Source: Spongisporangium articulatum (lineage in GTDB: Bacteria > Actinomycetota > Actinomycetes > Actinomycetales > Kineosporiaceae). From it: 64,000 nt of DNA. The DNA is taken from positions 248,001 through 312,000 of the forward strand of contig NZ_JBITLV010000006.1 in the NCBI RefSeq assembly GCF_044465595.1, given 5' to 3'. The notes beneath the pieces were generated by a model that was given only the letters and a program-made list of their open reading frames with translations, did not search any database and was not told where the DNA came from. The stretch's first letter is position 1. Each line of letters starts with the position of its first letter. This document shows positions 49,003 through 57,399 of this stretch, in pieces. A program made the position numbers and the translations under genes.

Positions 49003-49021
49003 GTAGGTAAGCCTTACCTAA
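49003..49021. promoter_or_regulatory. DtxR/IdeR iron box
   Basis: On the minus strand it reads TTAGGTAAGGCTTACCTAC, fitting the 19-base consensus TTAGGTTAGGCTAACCTAA at nearly all positions and symmetric except at the ends. It lies between the DUF2470 start and the rpsD leader. Confidence 0.85.
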
Positions 49022-49090
49022 TTACGACCCTAGCGCGGCGTCGCGACACCCACCAGTCCCGCCGATTAGGGATTCGCCGGGCGCCCCGGG

Positions 49091-49262
49091 TAATCTTTCG
49101 GACGCACCATCCAGTTCCACCCTCCCTTTGCACACCGGCCCTGCGGAACGTTCGCGGCCCGGTGAAGCGTCATGGCGCGGCTCCCAGAGACACACGGGTG
49201 CCGCGTTGTTCGGCGTCCACGCCGGGGAGGACGCCCAACAGTTCATGACCGGAGGAAGATCC
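49091..49262 (+). promoter_or_regulatory. promoter and structured leader of rpsD
   Basis: TAATCT (49091-49096) is a good -10 element. The following 165 bases have no gene but hold two pairings, CACCGGCC with GGCCCGGTG and GGCGTCC with GGACGCC (the latter about 49213-49233), before the Shine-Dalgarno GGAGGAAG. Ribosomal protein S4 often controls its own mRNA through such a leader. Confidence 0.45.
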
Positions 49263-49874
49263 TTGGCGAACAACCCTCGCCCCAAGGCCAAGCTCAGCCG
49301 CGCGCTGGGCATCCCGCTGACCCCGAAGTGCGTGAAGTACTTCGAGCAGCGCCCCTACCCGCCGGGCGACCACGGCCGCGCCCGCAAGTCCACCTCGGAC
49401 TACAAGGTCCGACTGCTCGAGAAGCAGCGCCTGCGTCACCAGTACAACATCAGCGAGACCCAGCTCAGCCGGGCCTTCGCCCAGGCGCACAAGAGCAACA
49501 CCAAGACCGGTGAGGCCCTGGTCGTCAACCTCGAGACCCGCCTCGACGCCCTGGTGCTGCGCGCCGGCTTCGCCCGCACGATCTACCAGGCCCGTCAGGC
49601 CGTCGTGCACCGTCACATCACGGTCAACGGCATCCTGGTCGACAAGCCGTCGTACCGGGTCAAGCCGGAGGACGTCATCGCCGTCTCCGAGCGCAGCCGC
49701 AACAAGACCCCGTTCCAGGTCGCCGCGGCCGGCGCGCACGAGCTGGCCGTGACCCCGCCGTACCTGGAGGTCCTGATCGGGCAGCTGCACGCCCGCCTGG
49801 TGCGCCTCCCGGTCCGCGAGGAGATCCCGATCGTCTGCAACGAGCAGCTGGTCGTCGAGTACTACTCGCGCTGA
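49263..49874 (+). CDS. rpsD: 30S ribosomal protein S4
   Basis: 203 aa from TTG 49263 with GGAGGAAG 4 nt upstream; the longer open frame to 49128 runs through the leader. ANNPRPKAKLSRALGIPLTP, RPYPPGDHGRARKSTSDYKV, RLDALVLRAGFARTIYQARQ and VVHRHITVNG (S4 RNA-binding domain) identify the stand-alone actinomycete S4. The four zinc cysteines of the zinc-type form are absent. It starts 30S assembly at 16S rRNA. Confidence 0.97.
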   Translation: MANNPRPKAKLSRALGIPLTPKCVKYFEQRPYPPGDHGRARKSTSDYKVRLLEKQRLRHQYNISETQLSRAFAQAHKSNTKTGEALVVNLETRLDALVLRAGFARTIYQARQAVVHRHITVNGILVDKPSYRVKPEDVIAVSERSRNKTPFQVAAAGAHELAVTPPYLEVLIGQLHARLVRLPVREEIPIVCNEQLVVEYYSR

Positions 49875-49894
49875 TCGAGCAGTTCCCGTCCTTC

Positions 49895-50686
49895 GTGGCC
49901 CTCGGTGACTCGTTCACCGAGGGCCTCGAAGACGTTTGGGGGCCGGACGGCCGCCACCGCGGCTGGGCCGACCGCGTCGCCCTGGCCCTGGCCACCCGGC
50001 AGGGCCGCATCGAGTACGCGAACCTCGCCGTGCGGGGCCGCCTGCTCGACCAGGTGGTCACCGACCAGGTGCCCGCTGCCCTGAGCCTGCGACCGGCCCT
50101 GGTCTCCTTCCACGCCGGCGCCAACGACCTGCTCCGGCCCCGGGTCGACGTCGGCTCGGTGGTCTCGCGCTACCGGCGGGTCGTCGAGGACCTGGCCGGC
50201 GCCGGGGCCCGGGTCGTCCTCTTCACCGTGATCGAGGGCTCGGGGGGCAGCGGCCGGACGGCGGCCGCCCTGGCCGAGCGGTTCGGCACCTTCAACGCCG
50301 CCGCGCGGTCCGTGGCCGCAGCCACCGGAGCGGTCGTCGTGGACGTCGGGCGCCACGCCTCCCTGCGCGACCGGCGGCTCTGGCACGAGGACCGGCTGCA
50401 TCTCAACGCCGACGGGCACGCCCGGGTGGCGACCGCCGTCCTCGAGGCGCTCGGCGCCGACGACCCCGCCCTGCTGGGCGGACCCCTCGGCTGGTGGTCG
50501 CAGGCGCTGCCGACGGCCGCCCCGGTGAGCCGGCTGCGGTCGGTGCGGGACGACGTCCGCTGGGTCCGGCGGCACCTCCTCCCCTGGGTGGGGCGGCGGT
50601 TACGCGGCGTCTCCAGTGGGGACGCCGTGACCCCCAAGCACCCACACCTGGTCACGATCACCCCGGACGACGCCCCCGCCCCCTAG
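49895..50686 (+). CDS. SGNH/GDSL hydrolase
   Basis: 263 aa from GTG 49895. ALGDSFTEGLED holds the nucleophile Ser of block I, HAGANDLLRP block III and DRLHLNADGH the Asp-His pair. The first strand may continue upstream: codons before the GTG read QFPSF, as in homologues that begin with SFVALGDS, and a CTG at 49871 overlaps the rpsD stop. It acts as an esterase or lipase on an unknown ester. No signal peptide is present. Confidence 0.9.
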   Translation: MALGDSFTEGLEDVWGPDGRHRGWADRVALALATRQGRIEYANLAVRGRLLDQVVTDQVPAALSLRPALVSFHAGANDLLRPRVDVGSVVSRYRRVVEDLAGAGARVVLFTVIEGSGGSGRTAAALAERFGTFNAAARSVAAATGAVVVDVGRHASLRDRRLWHEDRLHLNADGHARVATAVLEALGADDPALLGGPLGWWSQALPTAAPVSRLRSVRDDVRWVRRHLLPWVGRRLRGVSSGDAVTPKHPHLVTITPDDAPAP

Positions 50687-50815
50687 CGCGATCGGGTGGT
50701 TCGGGCGGCGCATAGTGACGACGCAGCGTGACAGCCGCGACACTGTTACCCAGCGAGCGGAGCGAGTGCTGGTCGGCTCCGGCAGGTTCTGGGGTCGCGT
50801 CACGCGGAGGTGCGC

Positions 50816-51484
50816 ATGACCACGGTGGTCGTCGGTGGCAAGGTGCAACTGCACGGGAGCCGCCGCCCGGTGACCCTGCGCGCGCTGCGCGCGGCGGAGC
50901 TGAGCGGTGGCTGGAGCATCCCCGTGATGGTCGACTGGCAGGCCCTCCTGGCCGCCGACGTCGGCGAGGGCCCCTGCGAGGCGGACGTCGCCACCAGCAC
51001 GGGCACGGTCCGGGTCCGCGCCACGCTCGACCGGGCCGCCGACGGGATGCTGGTGCTGCGGGACCCGGGCCTGGCGACGGCCGCCCTGCACGACCAGCGC
51101 CGCGAGAACGTCCGGGCCGAGGTGGCCCTCGACCTGCGGGGCACCCTGTTGCGCGGTTCGTACACCTCGGTCGCGAGCTCCGACGGGTCGCTGTCGGTGG
51201 CCACCGAGGTCCGGGGCCGCACGTGCTCGGTGTCGGGCGGCGGGATCGCGGCGTTCGTCACCGGCCCGCTGCCCACCCCCGGGTCGAGCGTCTACCTGGA
51301 GCTGGAGCTGCCGGACGGTGAGCTGGCCCCGACCGTGGTCGACATCGTGGAGTCGGCCGACGGTGAGGTGCGCGGCCGCTTCGTGGACATCTCGCCGCGC
51401 GACCGTGAGCGCCTGGTGCGGCTGGTCTTCGCCCGGCAGCGCGCCGACCTGGCGGCCCGGCGCCGGCAGCTCGGCCCCCGCTGA
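50816..51484 (+). CDS. PilZ domain protein
   Basis: 222 aa from ATG 50816 with GGAGGTG upstream. The C-terminal half begins with DQRRENVRAEVALDLRG, the RxxxR type c-di-GMP binding turn (here QRRENVR), and ends with SVSGGGIAAFV and GRFVDISPRDRERLVRLVFARQR, as in PilZ domains. The N-terminal half (YcgR-N-like) is less defined. It may sense c-di-GMP, although the conserved (D/N)xSxxG reads SVSGGG. Confidence 0.82.
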   Translation: MTTVVVGGKVQLHGSRRPVTLRALRAAELSGGWSIPVMVDWQALLAADVGEGPCEADVATSTGTVRVRATLDRAADGMLVLRDPGLATAALHDQRRENVRAEVALDLRGTLLRGSYTSVASSDGSLSVATEVRGRTCSVSGGGIAAFVTGPLPTPGSSVYLELELPDGELAPTVVDIVESADGEVRGRFVDISPRDRERLVRLVFARQRADLAARRRQLGPR

Positions 51485-51521
51485 CCCACCGCGGTCGAAG
51501 CGGGCCTGCGGAAACCGCTGC

Positions 51522-53336
51522 TCAGCTGCCGATCTTCGCGAGTTCCCGGCTTCGGCGCAGCCCGTCGAGCAGGGCCTCCTGCCCCTCGGCCGCCGTGTCG
51601 ATGCGGTACCAGTTGCCGCCCGAGGCCTCGGCGATGGCCTTCAGCGCGCCGTAGTCGGCGTCGGGGCCCAGCCCCGCGGTGTAGATGGCGACCTTCTCGG
51701 TGCCCTTGTTCCGCTTCTTGATCTCCGAGACGACCTTGCCCAGCGACGCCGAGCCGGAGTCGGCGTTGGCGCCGTCGCTCAGCAGGATGATCGCGTTGAC
51801 GGCCTTGGGGTCGTAGTGGTCGTGCATGTAGTCGAACGACGCCAGCGTCGTGTCGTACAGGCCGGTGCCGCCGCCGCTCAGGTAGCTCTCGAAGTTCTGG
51901 GTCAGCTCCAGCAGGTGGCTGCGCCAGGACTGGCCGCTCTTCGTGCTGCTGCCGAGCTTCTTCAGGGCGGCCCGCTCCGTCCAGTCGCGGTTGCCGTCGA
52001 CCTTGCCCGCGAACGTCCAGGCGCCGACGTAGGCGCTGTCGGGCAACAGGTTCGCGCCGAGCCGGGCGGCCGCGGCGGCCAGCGAGATGCGGGTCAGTCC
52101 GTCGTCGAGCGGGGCCCGCATCGACCCGGACACGTCGATCACCGCGAGGATCCGGGAGGGGCGGGCCAACGCCTCGATGCGGCTGACCATGCCGTTCACG
52201 GCCGACGCGCTCGGCGGTTCGAGCTTGCGCGTCTGCAGCGGGTCGATGCCGTCTCCGACCGCGCTGCGCCCGTCGGGGCCCCGGAAACCGGCCTGGCGCA
52301 CCAGTTCCTTGGACCGGGCCGACATCAGGCCCTCCTGGACCCGCGCGACCGCCGCCTGCCGCCCGGCGGACAGCTGCTGCCCGCCGACCCGCAGGATCGG
52401 GTACTCCATCAGCGGCGACCCCTCCTTGGGGTAGATCGCCACCAGGTTCGACCGCTGGTTGACGGCGTTGTTGTAGGCCACGGCCTGTTCGGTGACCGGC
52501 ACCAGGGGAGCGGTGGACGACCCGGACCGGGCGTTGGCCAACGCGTCCCCGACCGAGGGAATCTCCTCGCGGTCCCCGGCGAAGACGGCGGCCACGACCG
52601 CCTCGTCGGCCTTCTTCCCGCCGCCCAGCGACTGCCAGAGAGCGATCAGCGCCTCGAGACCCTCCGTCTGGGTGCGGAAGTCGGGCACGGCCACCGACTG
52701 CTTGCCGCGGAGCACGGCCTTCCAGGTCGGGTCCCCGTCCTTCTGCGTCCAGCCCAGGTTCTGGGCGGCGAACTTGCTGGTGGTCACCACGACCGGCGTC
52801 GTGGCCAGCAGGCCCACCGTCTGCGGCGCCCACCGGGTCGCCTTCTGGCCCCAGACCACCGAGTCGGGCACCCACAGGTTCGGCGCCCGGTCGGCCGGCA
52901 GCAGGTCGGCACTGGCCAGGGTGTCCTGCGGCTCCTGCCCGCGGACCTGGACGGCGACGCAGTGCCGCTGGTCGTCGACGATGTCACCGTCGACGGGCTT
53001 GAGGATCTGGGTGACGGTCGAGACGAGTTCGGGGGCGACCACGACGTCCACCGTCTCGGCGGTGCACGGGGCCGCACCGGCCCACGGCAGCTTGCCGAGC
53101 GCCTCGGCCGGGCCGAGCAGGACGCCTGCGCCCAGCACCGTCACCAGCAGGACGACGACGAGCGCGAGTTTGGCGGGCAGCCCCATGCCGCGGCGGCCGG
53201 TCACCGGGGCCCGCAGGGGCCGGGCCGGGGTGCGGGGATCGGTGCGCGGGTCGAGCCGGGCCACGCGCTGGACGCCGGTGGAGGGGGTCAGGACCTTGAC
53301 GCGCCCGGTGGACGGTCCGTCCGTGTGCCTACCCAT
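51522..53336 (-). CDS. membrane-anchored VWA protein with substrate-binding domain
   Basis: 604 aa. One N-terminal helix (about 53-72) anchors it; residues about 90-370 look like a periplasmic solute-binding fold (VDVVVAPELVSTVTQIL, LWVPDSVVWG, AVRVLRGKQSVAVPDFR-type); the VWA domain follows with the metal site DVSGSM near residue 400, GTGLYDT and LLSDGANADSG. Such fusions are common in actinobacteria and probably bind an extracellular ligand or partner; the role is not known. It converges with the PilZ gene. Confidence 0.85.
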   Translation of the reverse strand: MGRHTDGPSTGRVKVLTPSTGVQRVARLDPRTDPRTPARPLRAPVTGRRGMGLPAKLALVVVLLVTVLGAGVLLGPAEALGKLPWAGAAPCTAETVDVVVAPELVSTVTQILKPVDGDIVDDQRHCVAVQVRGQEPQDTLASADLLPADRAPNLWVPDSVVWGQKATRWAPQTVGLLATTPVVVTTSKFAAQNLGWTQKDGDPTWKAVLRGKQSVAVPDFRTQTEGLEALIALWQSLGGGKKADEAVVAAVFAGDREEIPSVGDALANARSGSSTAPLVPVTEQAVAYNNAVNQRSNLVAIYPKEGSPLMEYPILRVGGQQLSAGRQAAVARVQEGLMSARSKELVRQAGFRGPDGRSAVGDGIDPLQTRKLEPPSASAVNGMVSRIEALARPSRILAVIDVSGSMRAPLDDGLTRISLAAAAARLGANLLPDSAYVGAWTFAGKVDGNRDWTERAALKKLGSSTKSGQSWRSHLLELTQNFESYLSGGGTGLYDTTLASFDYMHDHYDPKAVNAIILLSDGANADSGSASLGKVVSEIKKRNKGTEKVAIYTAGLGPDADYGALKAIAEASGGNWYRIDTAAEGQEALLDGLRRSRELAKIGS

Positions 53337-53533
53337 GTCACCCGCCTCTCACGGTCGTCCGCGGCCTGCCACAGGTGACACAGCGTCACCAATGACGAGC
53401 GAATCAGGCGCCAGATTACCCGGATCGGCCCGAACTCCGGAACTACCAGCGGGTACGTCGAAGTGTCGGCCGATTCCGGTGACCCTGAGTTGCTGGAGGC
53501 CACCGACCCGTGGGCGCGACTAGAGTCCGGGAC

Positions 53534-54580
53534 ATGGTCGCGGCCACCCAGGAGATCCGGTTCGTCCGGGTCGACGGCGGGCGGGTCGCCGTGGCGAGCG
53601 TGGGGGAGGGGCCGCCCCTGGTCCTGCCGCCGCCGTGGATGAGCCACGTCGGGCACGAGTGGGACTTCCCCGAGTACCGGGCCTTCCTCACCCGGCTCGC
53701 CGGCCACCACCGGGTCGTCCGCTACGACCGCCTCGGCGTCGGCCTGTCCGACCCCGGGCCCGACCGGTCGCGCGGCGCTCACGCGGACGCCGGGCTGGAG
53801 GCCGCTCGGCTGGAGCAGGTGCTCGACGCGCTGGGTCTCGAGCGGGTCCCCCTGTTCGGCATCTCGTGGGGCGGCTGCGTGGCCGTCACCTTCGCGGCCC
53901 GCCGGCCGGAGCGCGTCTCGGCCCTGGTCACCAGCGGAACGCTCGTCGCCGGCACCGAGGTCGCGCCCGAACCGCTGCGGGCGGCCGTCGTCGACCTGGT
54001 CCGGGCCCACTGGGGCGCCGGCTCCCGGTTGCTGGCCGACATCTGGATCCCCGGGGCGGACGACGACGTCCGCGACCGGTTCGCGCGCGCCCAGCGGGCC
54101 TCCGGGTCGGCCGCGGTCGCCGCCGACTCGCTGCACGACGTCTACGCGACCGACATCCGAGCCCTGCTGCCCCACGTCGCGGCGCCCACGCTCGTCACCC
54201 ACCGCCGCGACGACCGCGCCACCCCGTTCGCCGCCGGCCGGGAACTCGCGGCGGGGGTGGCCGGAGCCCGGTTCGTGCCACTGGACGGCGACATCCACCT
54301 CCCGTGGCTCGGCGACAGCGCCGCCGTGCTCGCCGTCGTCCTGCCGTTCCTGCACGAGCACTCGGACCGGCCCGGCGCCCCGGCCGATCCGGTACTCACC
54401 GGCCGCGAGCGGGAGGTACTCATGCTGGTGGCCGAGGGGCTCGCGGACGCCGAGATCGCCGTCCGGCTGCACCTGAGCCCGCACACGGTGCACCGGCACC
54501 TGGCCAACATCCGGACCAAGCTCGGCCAACCGTCCCGCGCGGCGGCCGTGGCGCACGCGGGGCGGTTGGGCCTCATCTGA
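53534..54580 (+). CDS. alpha/beta hydrolase with C-terminal LuxR DNA-binding domain
   Basis: 348 aa from ATG 53534. The hydrolase part has GISWGG with Ser111, a late Asp in HRRDDRATP and His in GDIHLPWLGD, so the triad appears complete. After residue 285 a LuxR-type HTH follows (LTGREREVLMLVAEGLADAE, HLSPHTVHRHLANIRTKLGQ). A hydrolase fold may serve as ligand sensor joined to its own DNA-binding module. TAGAGT (53521-53526) lies 7 nt before the ATG. Its end overlaps the next gene by 8 bp. Confidence 0.9.
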   Translation: MVAATQEIRFVRVDGGRVAVASVGEGPPLVLPPPWMSHVGHEWDFPEYRAFLTRLAGHHRVVRYDRLGVGLSDPGPDRSRGAHADAGLEAARLEQVLDALGLERVPLFGISWGGCVAVTFAARRPERVSALVTSGTLVAGTEVAPEPLRAAVVDLVRAHWGAGSRLLADIWIPGADDDVRDRFARAQRASGSAAVAADSLHDVYATDIRALLPHVAAPTLVTHRRDDRATPFAAGRELAAGVAGARFVPLDGDIHLPWLGDSAAVLAVVLPFLHEHSDRPGAPADPVLTGREREVLMLVAEGLADAEIAVRLHLSPHTVHRHLANIRTKLGQPSRAAAVAHAGRLGLI

Positions 54581-55220
54581 GCGCGAGCGACCCGGTCACC
54601 AGGGGCCGGACGATCGACGGCATCCCTCGCCACGCCTCGCGCCGGAGCCCCGAGACGTCGAACCCGGCCTCCGACAGCAGGAGTGCCGTGTTCTGGTCGC
54701 AGCGGCAGCCGCCCGCCAACGCCTTCCACGGGCGGGCGTACCGGCGCTGGCGCCGGGCCAGTCGGGGGGCCTGCGCCAGCACGTGTTCCATCAGCACGAG
54801 CCGGCCACCGGGACGTAGCACGCGCGCCACCTCGGCCAGGGCCGCCCCCGGCTCGGGCGCCGTGCACAGCACCAGGGTCGAGACCACGGCGTCGAAACCG
54901 TCGTCGGCGAACGGCAGCGACTCGGCGGGCGCCCCCACGACCGTCGTCCGGTCCCCGGCCCGTCGCCGCAGCCTGCGCAGCATCGCCGGGTCGGGCTCGG
55001 TGAGCACCAGCTGTTCGAGGTCCTGCGGGTAGTGGGGGACGTTCAGCCCGGTCCCCGCACCGATCTCCAGGACGTCGCCGCTGAGGGACCCGAGCAGCCG
55101 GGCCCGGACGGCGGCCGCGGACCGGCGTTCGCCGAGGGCCAGGAACGGGTCGTAGAGCGCGGCGAAGATCCGCGCGTCGATGGACGGGTATTGCTCCACG
55201 CCAACGGGTGTCGTCTCCAT
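54573..55220 (-). CDS. class I SAM-dependent methyltransferase
   Basis: 215 aa. GDVLEIGAGTGLNVPHYP (motif I) binds SAM, followed by LTEPDPAML, ESLPFADDGFDAVVSTLVLCTAPEP and LRPGGRLVLMEHV, typical of UbiE-like methyltransferases. The CRCD segment near residue 180 (GGCRCDQNT) is shared by a subgroup methylating lipid or small-molecule substrates. It converges on the hydrolase-LuxR gene. Confidence 0.9.
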   Translation of the reverse strand: METTPVGVEQYPSIDARIFAALYDPFLALGERRSAAAVRARLLGSLSGDVLEIGAGTGLNVPHYPQDLEQLVLTEPDPAMLRRLRRRAGDRTTVVGAPAESLPFADDGFDAVVSTLVLCTAPEPGAALAEVARVLRPGGRLVLMEHVLAQAPRLARRQRRYARPWKALAGGCRCDQNTALLLSEAGFDVSGLRREAWRGMPSIVRPLVTGSLALR

Positions 55221-55325
55221 GACGTCGATGGAACGCCCCTGACCCCGGGGTTCGCGTCGCCGGAACCGGCCATCGTGCGGCCCGCCCGGCGGCGATCACG
55301 GGCCATCGCGGGCCATCATGGGGCC

Positions 55326-56246
55326 GTGCGCCTGCGCCTGGGACGACCGCGGATCGACGACTACGCCGACCTGTTCGACGTCCCCGTGGCCGCCCCCGGC
55401 GCGGCGGTGCGGGTCACGTTCCTCGGGGTCGCGACCCTGCTGGTCGAGGCCGCCGACTCGAGCCTGCTGACGGACGGGTTCTTCAGCCGCCCGGGCCTGC
55501 TGAGCGTGGCCACGCGACCCTTGGCCCCGGACGGGACGCGGATCGGGGCCGCATTCCAGCGGGCCGAGGTCGGGTCGCCGGCGGCCGTCGTCCCGGTGCA
55601 CAGTCACTTCGACCACGCGCTCGACGCTCCCGAGGTGGCGCGCCGGACGGGGGCGGTGCTCGTCGGGGGCACGTCGACGCTCAACATCGGGCGCGGGGCC
55701 GGACTGGCCGAGGAACAGCTGCTCGGCGTCGCGGACGGCGACACGGTGGGGCTGGGCGGGTTCGACGTCCGGTTCGTGGCCTCCCGGCACTGCCCGCCCG
55801 ACCGGTACCCGGGCACGGTGGGGGCTCCGCTGCGGCCGCCGGCCCGGGCGAGCGCGTACCGGTGCGGGGAGGCCTGGTCACTGGTCGTCGCCCACAGGAC
55901 GACGGGACGCCGCCTGCTCGTGCAGGGCAGCGCCGGCTTCGTACCCGGCGCGCTCGCGGGGGAGCGCGCCGACGTGGTCTACCTCGGCGTGGGCCAGCTC
56001 GGAGTGCGACCGGAGGACGAGATCCGGCGGTACTGGGACGAGACGGTGGTCGCAGTCGGCGCCCGCCGGGCGGTGCTGATCCACTGGGACGACTTCTTCC
56101 GGCCGCTCGAAGCCTCGCTGCGGGCCCTGCCGTACGCGGGCGACGACCTCGACGTCACCGTGCGGGTGCTGCGCGAGCTGGCCGGGCGGGACGGCGTGCG
56201 GCTGAGCCTGCCACGAGTATGGGTCCGCGAAGATCCCTGGCTGTGA
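55326..56246 (+). CDS. metallo-beta-lactamase-fold hydrolase (UlaG-like)
   Basis: 306 aa from GTG 55326. FLGVATLLVEAADSSLLTDG begins the fold, and HSHFDHALDAPEVA (near residue 89) is the HxHxDH metal site; a later HWDDFF segment supplies another His. Members hydrolyse phosphodiesters, lactones or acyl phosphoethanolamine lipids. There is no clear Shine-Dalgarno; the start is preceded by short CGGGCCATC repeats. Confidence 0.85.
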   Translation: MRLRLGRPRIDDYADLFDVPVAAPGAAVRVTFLGVATLLVEAADSSLLTDGFFSRPGLLSVATRPLAPDGTRIGAAFQRAEVGSPAAVVPVHSHFDHALDAPEVARRTGAVLVGGTSTLNIGRGAGLAEEQLLGVADGDTVGLGGFDVRFVASRHCPPDRYPGTVGAPLRPPARASAYRCGEAWSLVVAHRTTGRRLLVQGSAGFVPGALAGERADVVYLGVGQLGVRPEDEIRRYWDETVVAVGARRAVLIHWDDFFRPLEASLRALPYAGDDLDVTVRVLRELAGRDGVRLSLPRVWVREDPWL

Positions 56247-56253
56247 ACGGGTT

Positions 56254-56543
56254 TCAGCCGAGGCCCGGTACCGGAGCGCCGTGCGGCAGGCCGGCCGCGA
56301 CGTAGCCGTCGTACAGCGGCTGGAACGGTGGGACGTCGTTCGCGTGCGGCCCCTGCACGTCCTCGCCCTCGAGGTGGCGATCGAGCACCCCGAGGCAGAC
56401 GGTCCACCCGGTGGCGTTGCGGGCCGCCGCGTCACGCCGGCCCAGACGGTCTCCACCGGGTGCAGGTAGGTACGTGCGAACCGGACGGCGGGCCGTCCCT
56501 CGTGCTCGACGTAGGTGCCGCGGTCGTGCGTCGTCCTGTCCAT
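56254..56543 (-). pseudogene. SRPBCC/AHSA1-like gene with internal deletion and frameshift
   Basis: From ATG 56543 the frame gives DRGTYVEHEGRPAVRFARTY and then HPVETVWAGVT, a normal AHSA1/SRPBCC start. Then the frame is lost near 56425, and the other frame continues with a family-like end (ATGWTVCLGVLDRHLEGEDV, then LYDGYVAAGLPHGAPVPG) to a stop at 56254. The two ends fit one protein, but about 80 central residues are absent, so a deletion has joined them out of frame. Its ATG overlaps the stop of the ArsR gene (TGATG), the usual ArsR-SRPBCC coupling. Confidence 0.7.
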
Positions 56544-56872
56544 CAGGGCTCTCCTTCGTGTGGATCGCGTTCGTCGAGGTGGGCGGCCAGCGTGTCGAGG
56601 CGCTCGTTCCAGAGCCGCCGGTAGGGGGCCAGCCAGGCGTCCAGTTCGGCGAAACCGGCCGGGACCAGCGCGTACAGGCGACGTTGAGCGTCCCGTTCGA
56701 CCTGGACCAGCCCCGCATCGCGCAGGACGCGCAGGTGCTTGGACGCCGACGGCTGGGGGAGCCGGGTCGCTCGGGCCAGGTCGCCCACGGGCATCGGGCC
56801 GGCGCGCAGGAGGTCGAGCAGCGCCCGGCGGGAGGGGTCGGCCAGCGCCGTCCAGGTCTCCGTCACGGCCAT
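56543..56872 (-). CDS. ArsR family regulator, paired with a broken SRPBCC gene
   Basis: 109 aa from ATG 56872 (AAGGGG 8 nt upstream). WTALADPSRRALLDLLRAGP, then VGDLARATRLPQPSASKHLRVLRDAGLV is the winged HTH of ArsR regulators that couple with AHSA1-type proteins. No metal-binding cysteine motif is seen. The regulator is intact while its partner is not. The upstream region contains a GGAATATTCC palindrome (56888-56897). Confidence 0.9.
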   Translation of the reverse strand: MAVTETWTALADPSRRALLDLLRAGPMPVGDLARATRLPQPSASKHLRVLRDAGLVQVERDAQRRLYALVPAGFAELDAWLAPYRRLWNERLDTLAAHLDERDPHEGEP

Positions 56873-56887
56873 GAATATGCCCCTTCT

Positions 56888-56897
56888 GGAATATTCC
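56888..56897. promoter_or_regulatory. GGAATATTCC palindrome upstream of the ArsR gene
   Basis: A perfect 10-bp palindrome 16 bases before the ArsR start, in an AT-rich stretch that also repeats GAATAT at 56873-56878. Candidate autoregulatory site. Confidence 0.45.
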
Positions 56898-56934
56898 GTC
56901 AAGGACATATAAGCAGGCAGGGTACGGTGACCGC

Positions 56935-57399
56935 GTGACCGGGCCCGTCGAAGTCGTCCCGGCCGCCGTGGTGGCGGCCGTCCGGTTGGCCGCCTTCTCC
57001 GCGCTGGGTGCCTCGCCGGGCGGGGTGAACGCGAGCGACACCGACCCCTCGACCCGGCACACCGGCGTGCGCCTGGACGGCGACCTGGCGGCCGTGGCCA
57101 CGCTGACCCGGGAAGCCTCGCCCCGCAATGCCTTTCGGCCCGTCTGGCGGGTCCGGGGGATGGCCACCCGGCCGGCGTTTCAGGGCCGCGGGCTGGGCGG
57201 GCTCCTGCTGGCCGAGGCGCTGACCCACGTCGCGGCCCACGGCGGGGGACTGGTCTGGGGGAACCTGCGGCTGGCCGCCGTCCCGTTCTACGAGCGGCAC
57301 GGGTTCGTGGTCGCCGACGACGTGTTCCGGATCGCGAACGGCGTCGAGCACCGCTACGGCGAGCTGACCGTCCCACCCGCGCGGTCGTCGTCCACCTGA
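56935..57399 (+). CDS. GNAT family N-acetyltransferase
   Basis: 154 aa from GTG 56935. FRPVWRVRGMATRPAFQGRGLGGLLLAEAL carries the Q/RxxGxG/A acetyl-CoA loop, and NLRLAAVPFYERHGFVV the C-terminal strand and helix. Substrate unknown. TACGGT (56923-56928) is 6 nt before the GTG. The end overlaps the convergent DedA-like gene by 46 bp. Confidence 0.9.
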   Translation: MTGPVEVVPAAVVAAVRLAAFSALGASPGGVNASDTDPSTRHTGVRLDGDLAAVATLTREASPRNAFRPVWRVRGMATRPAFQGRGLGGLLLAEALTHVAAHGGGLVWGNLRLAAVPFYERHGFVVADDVFRIANGVEHRYGELTVPPARSSST

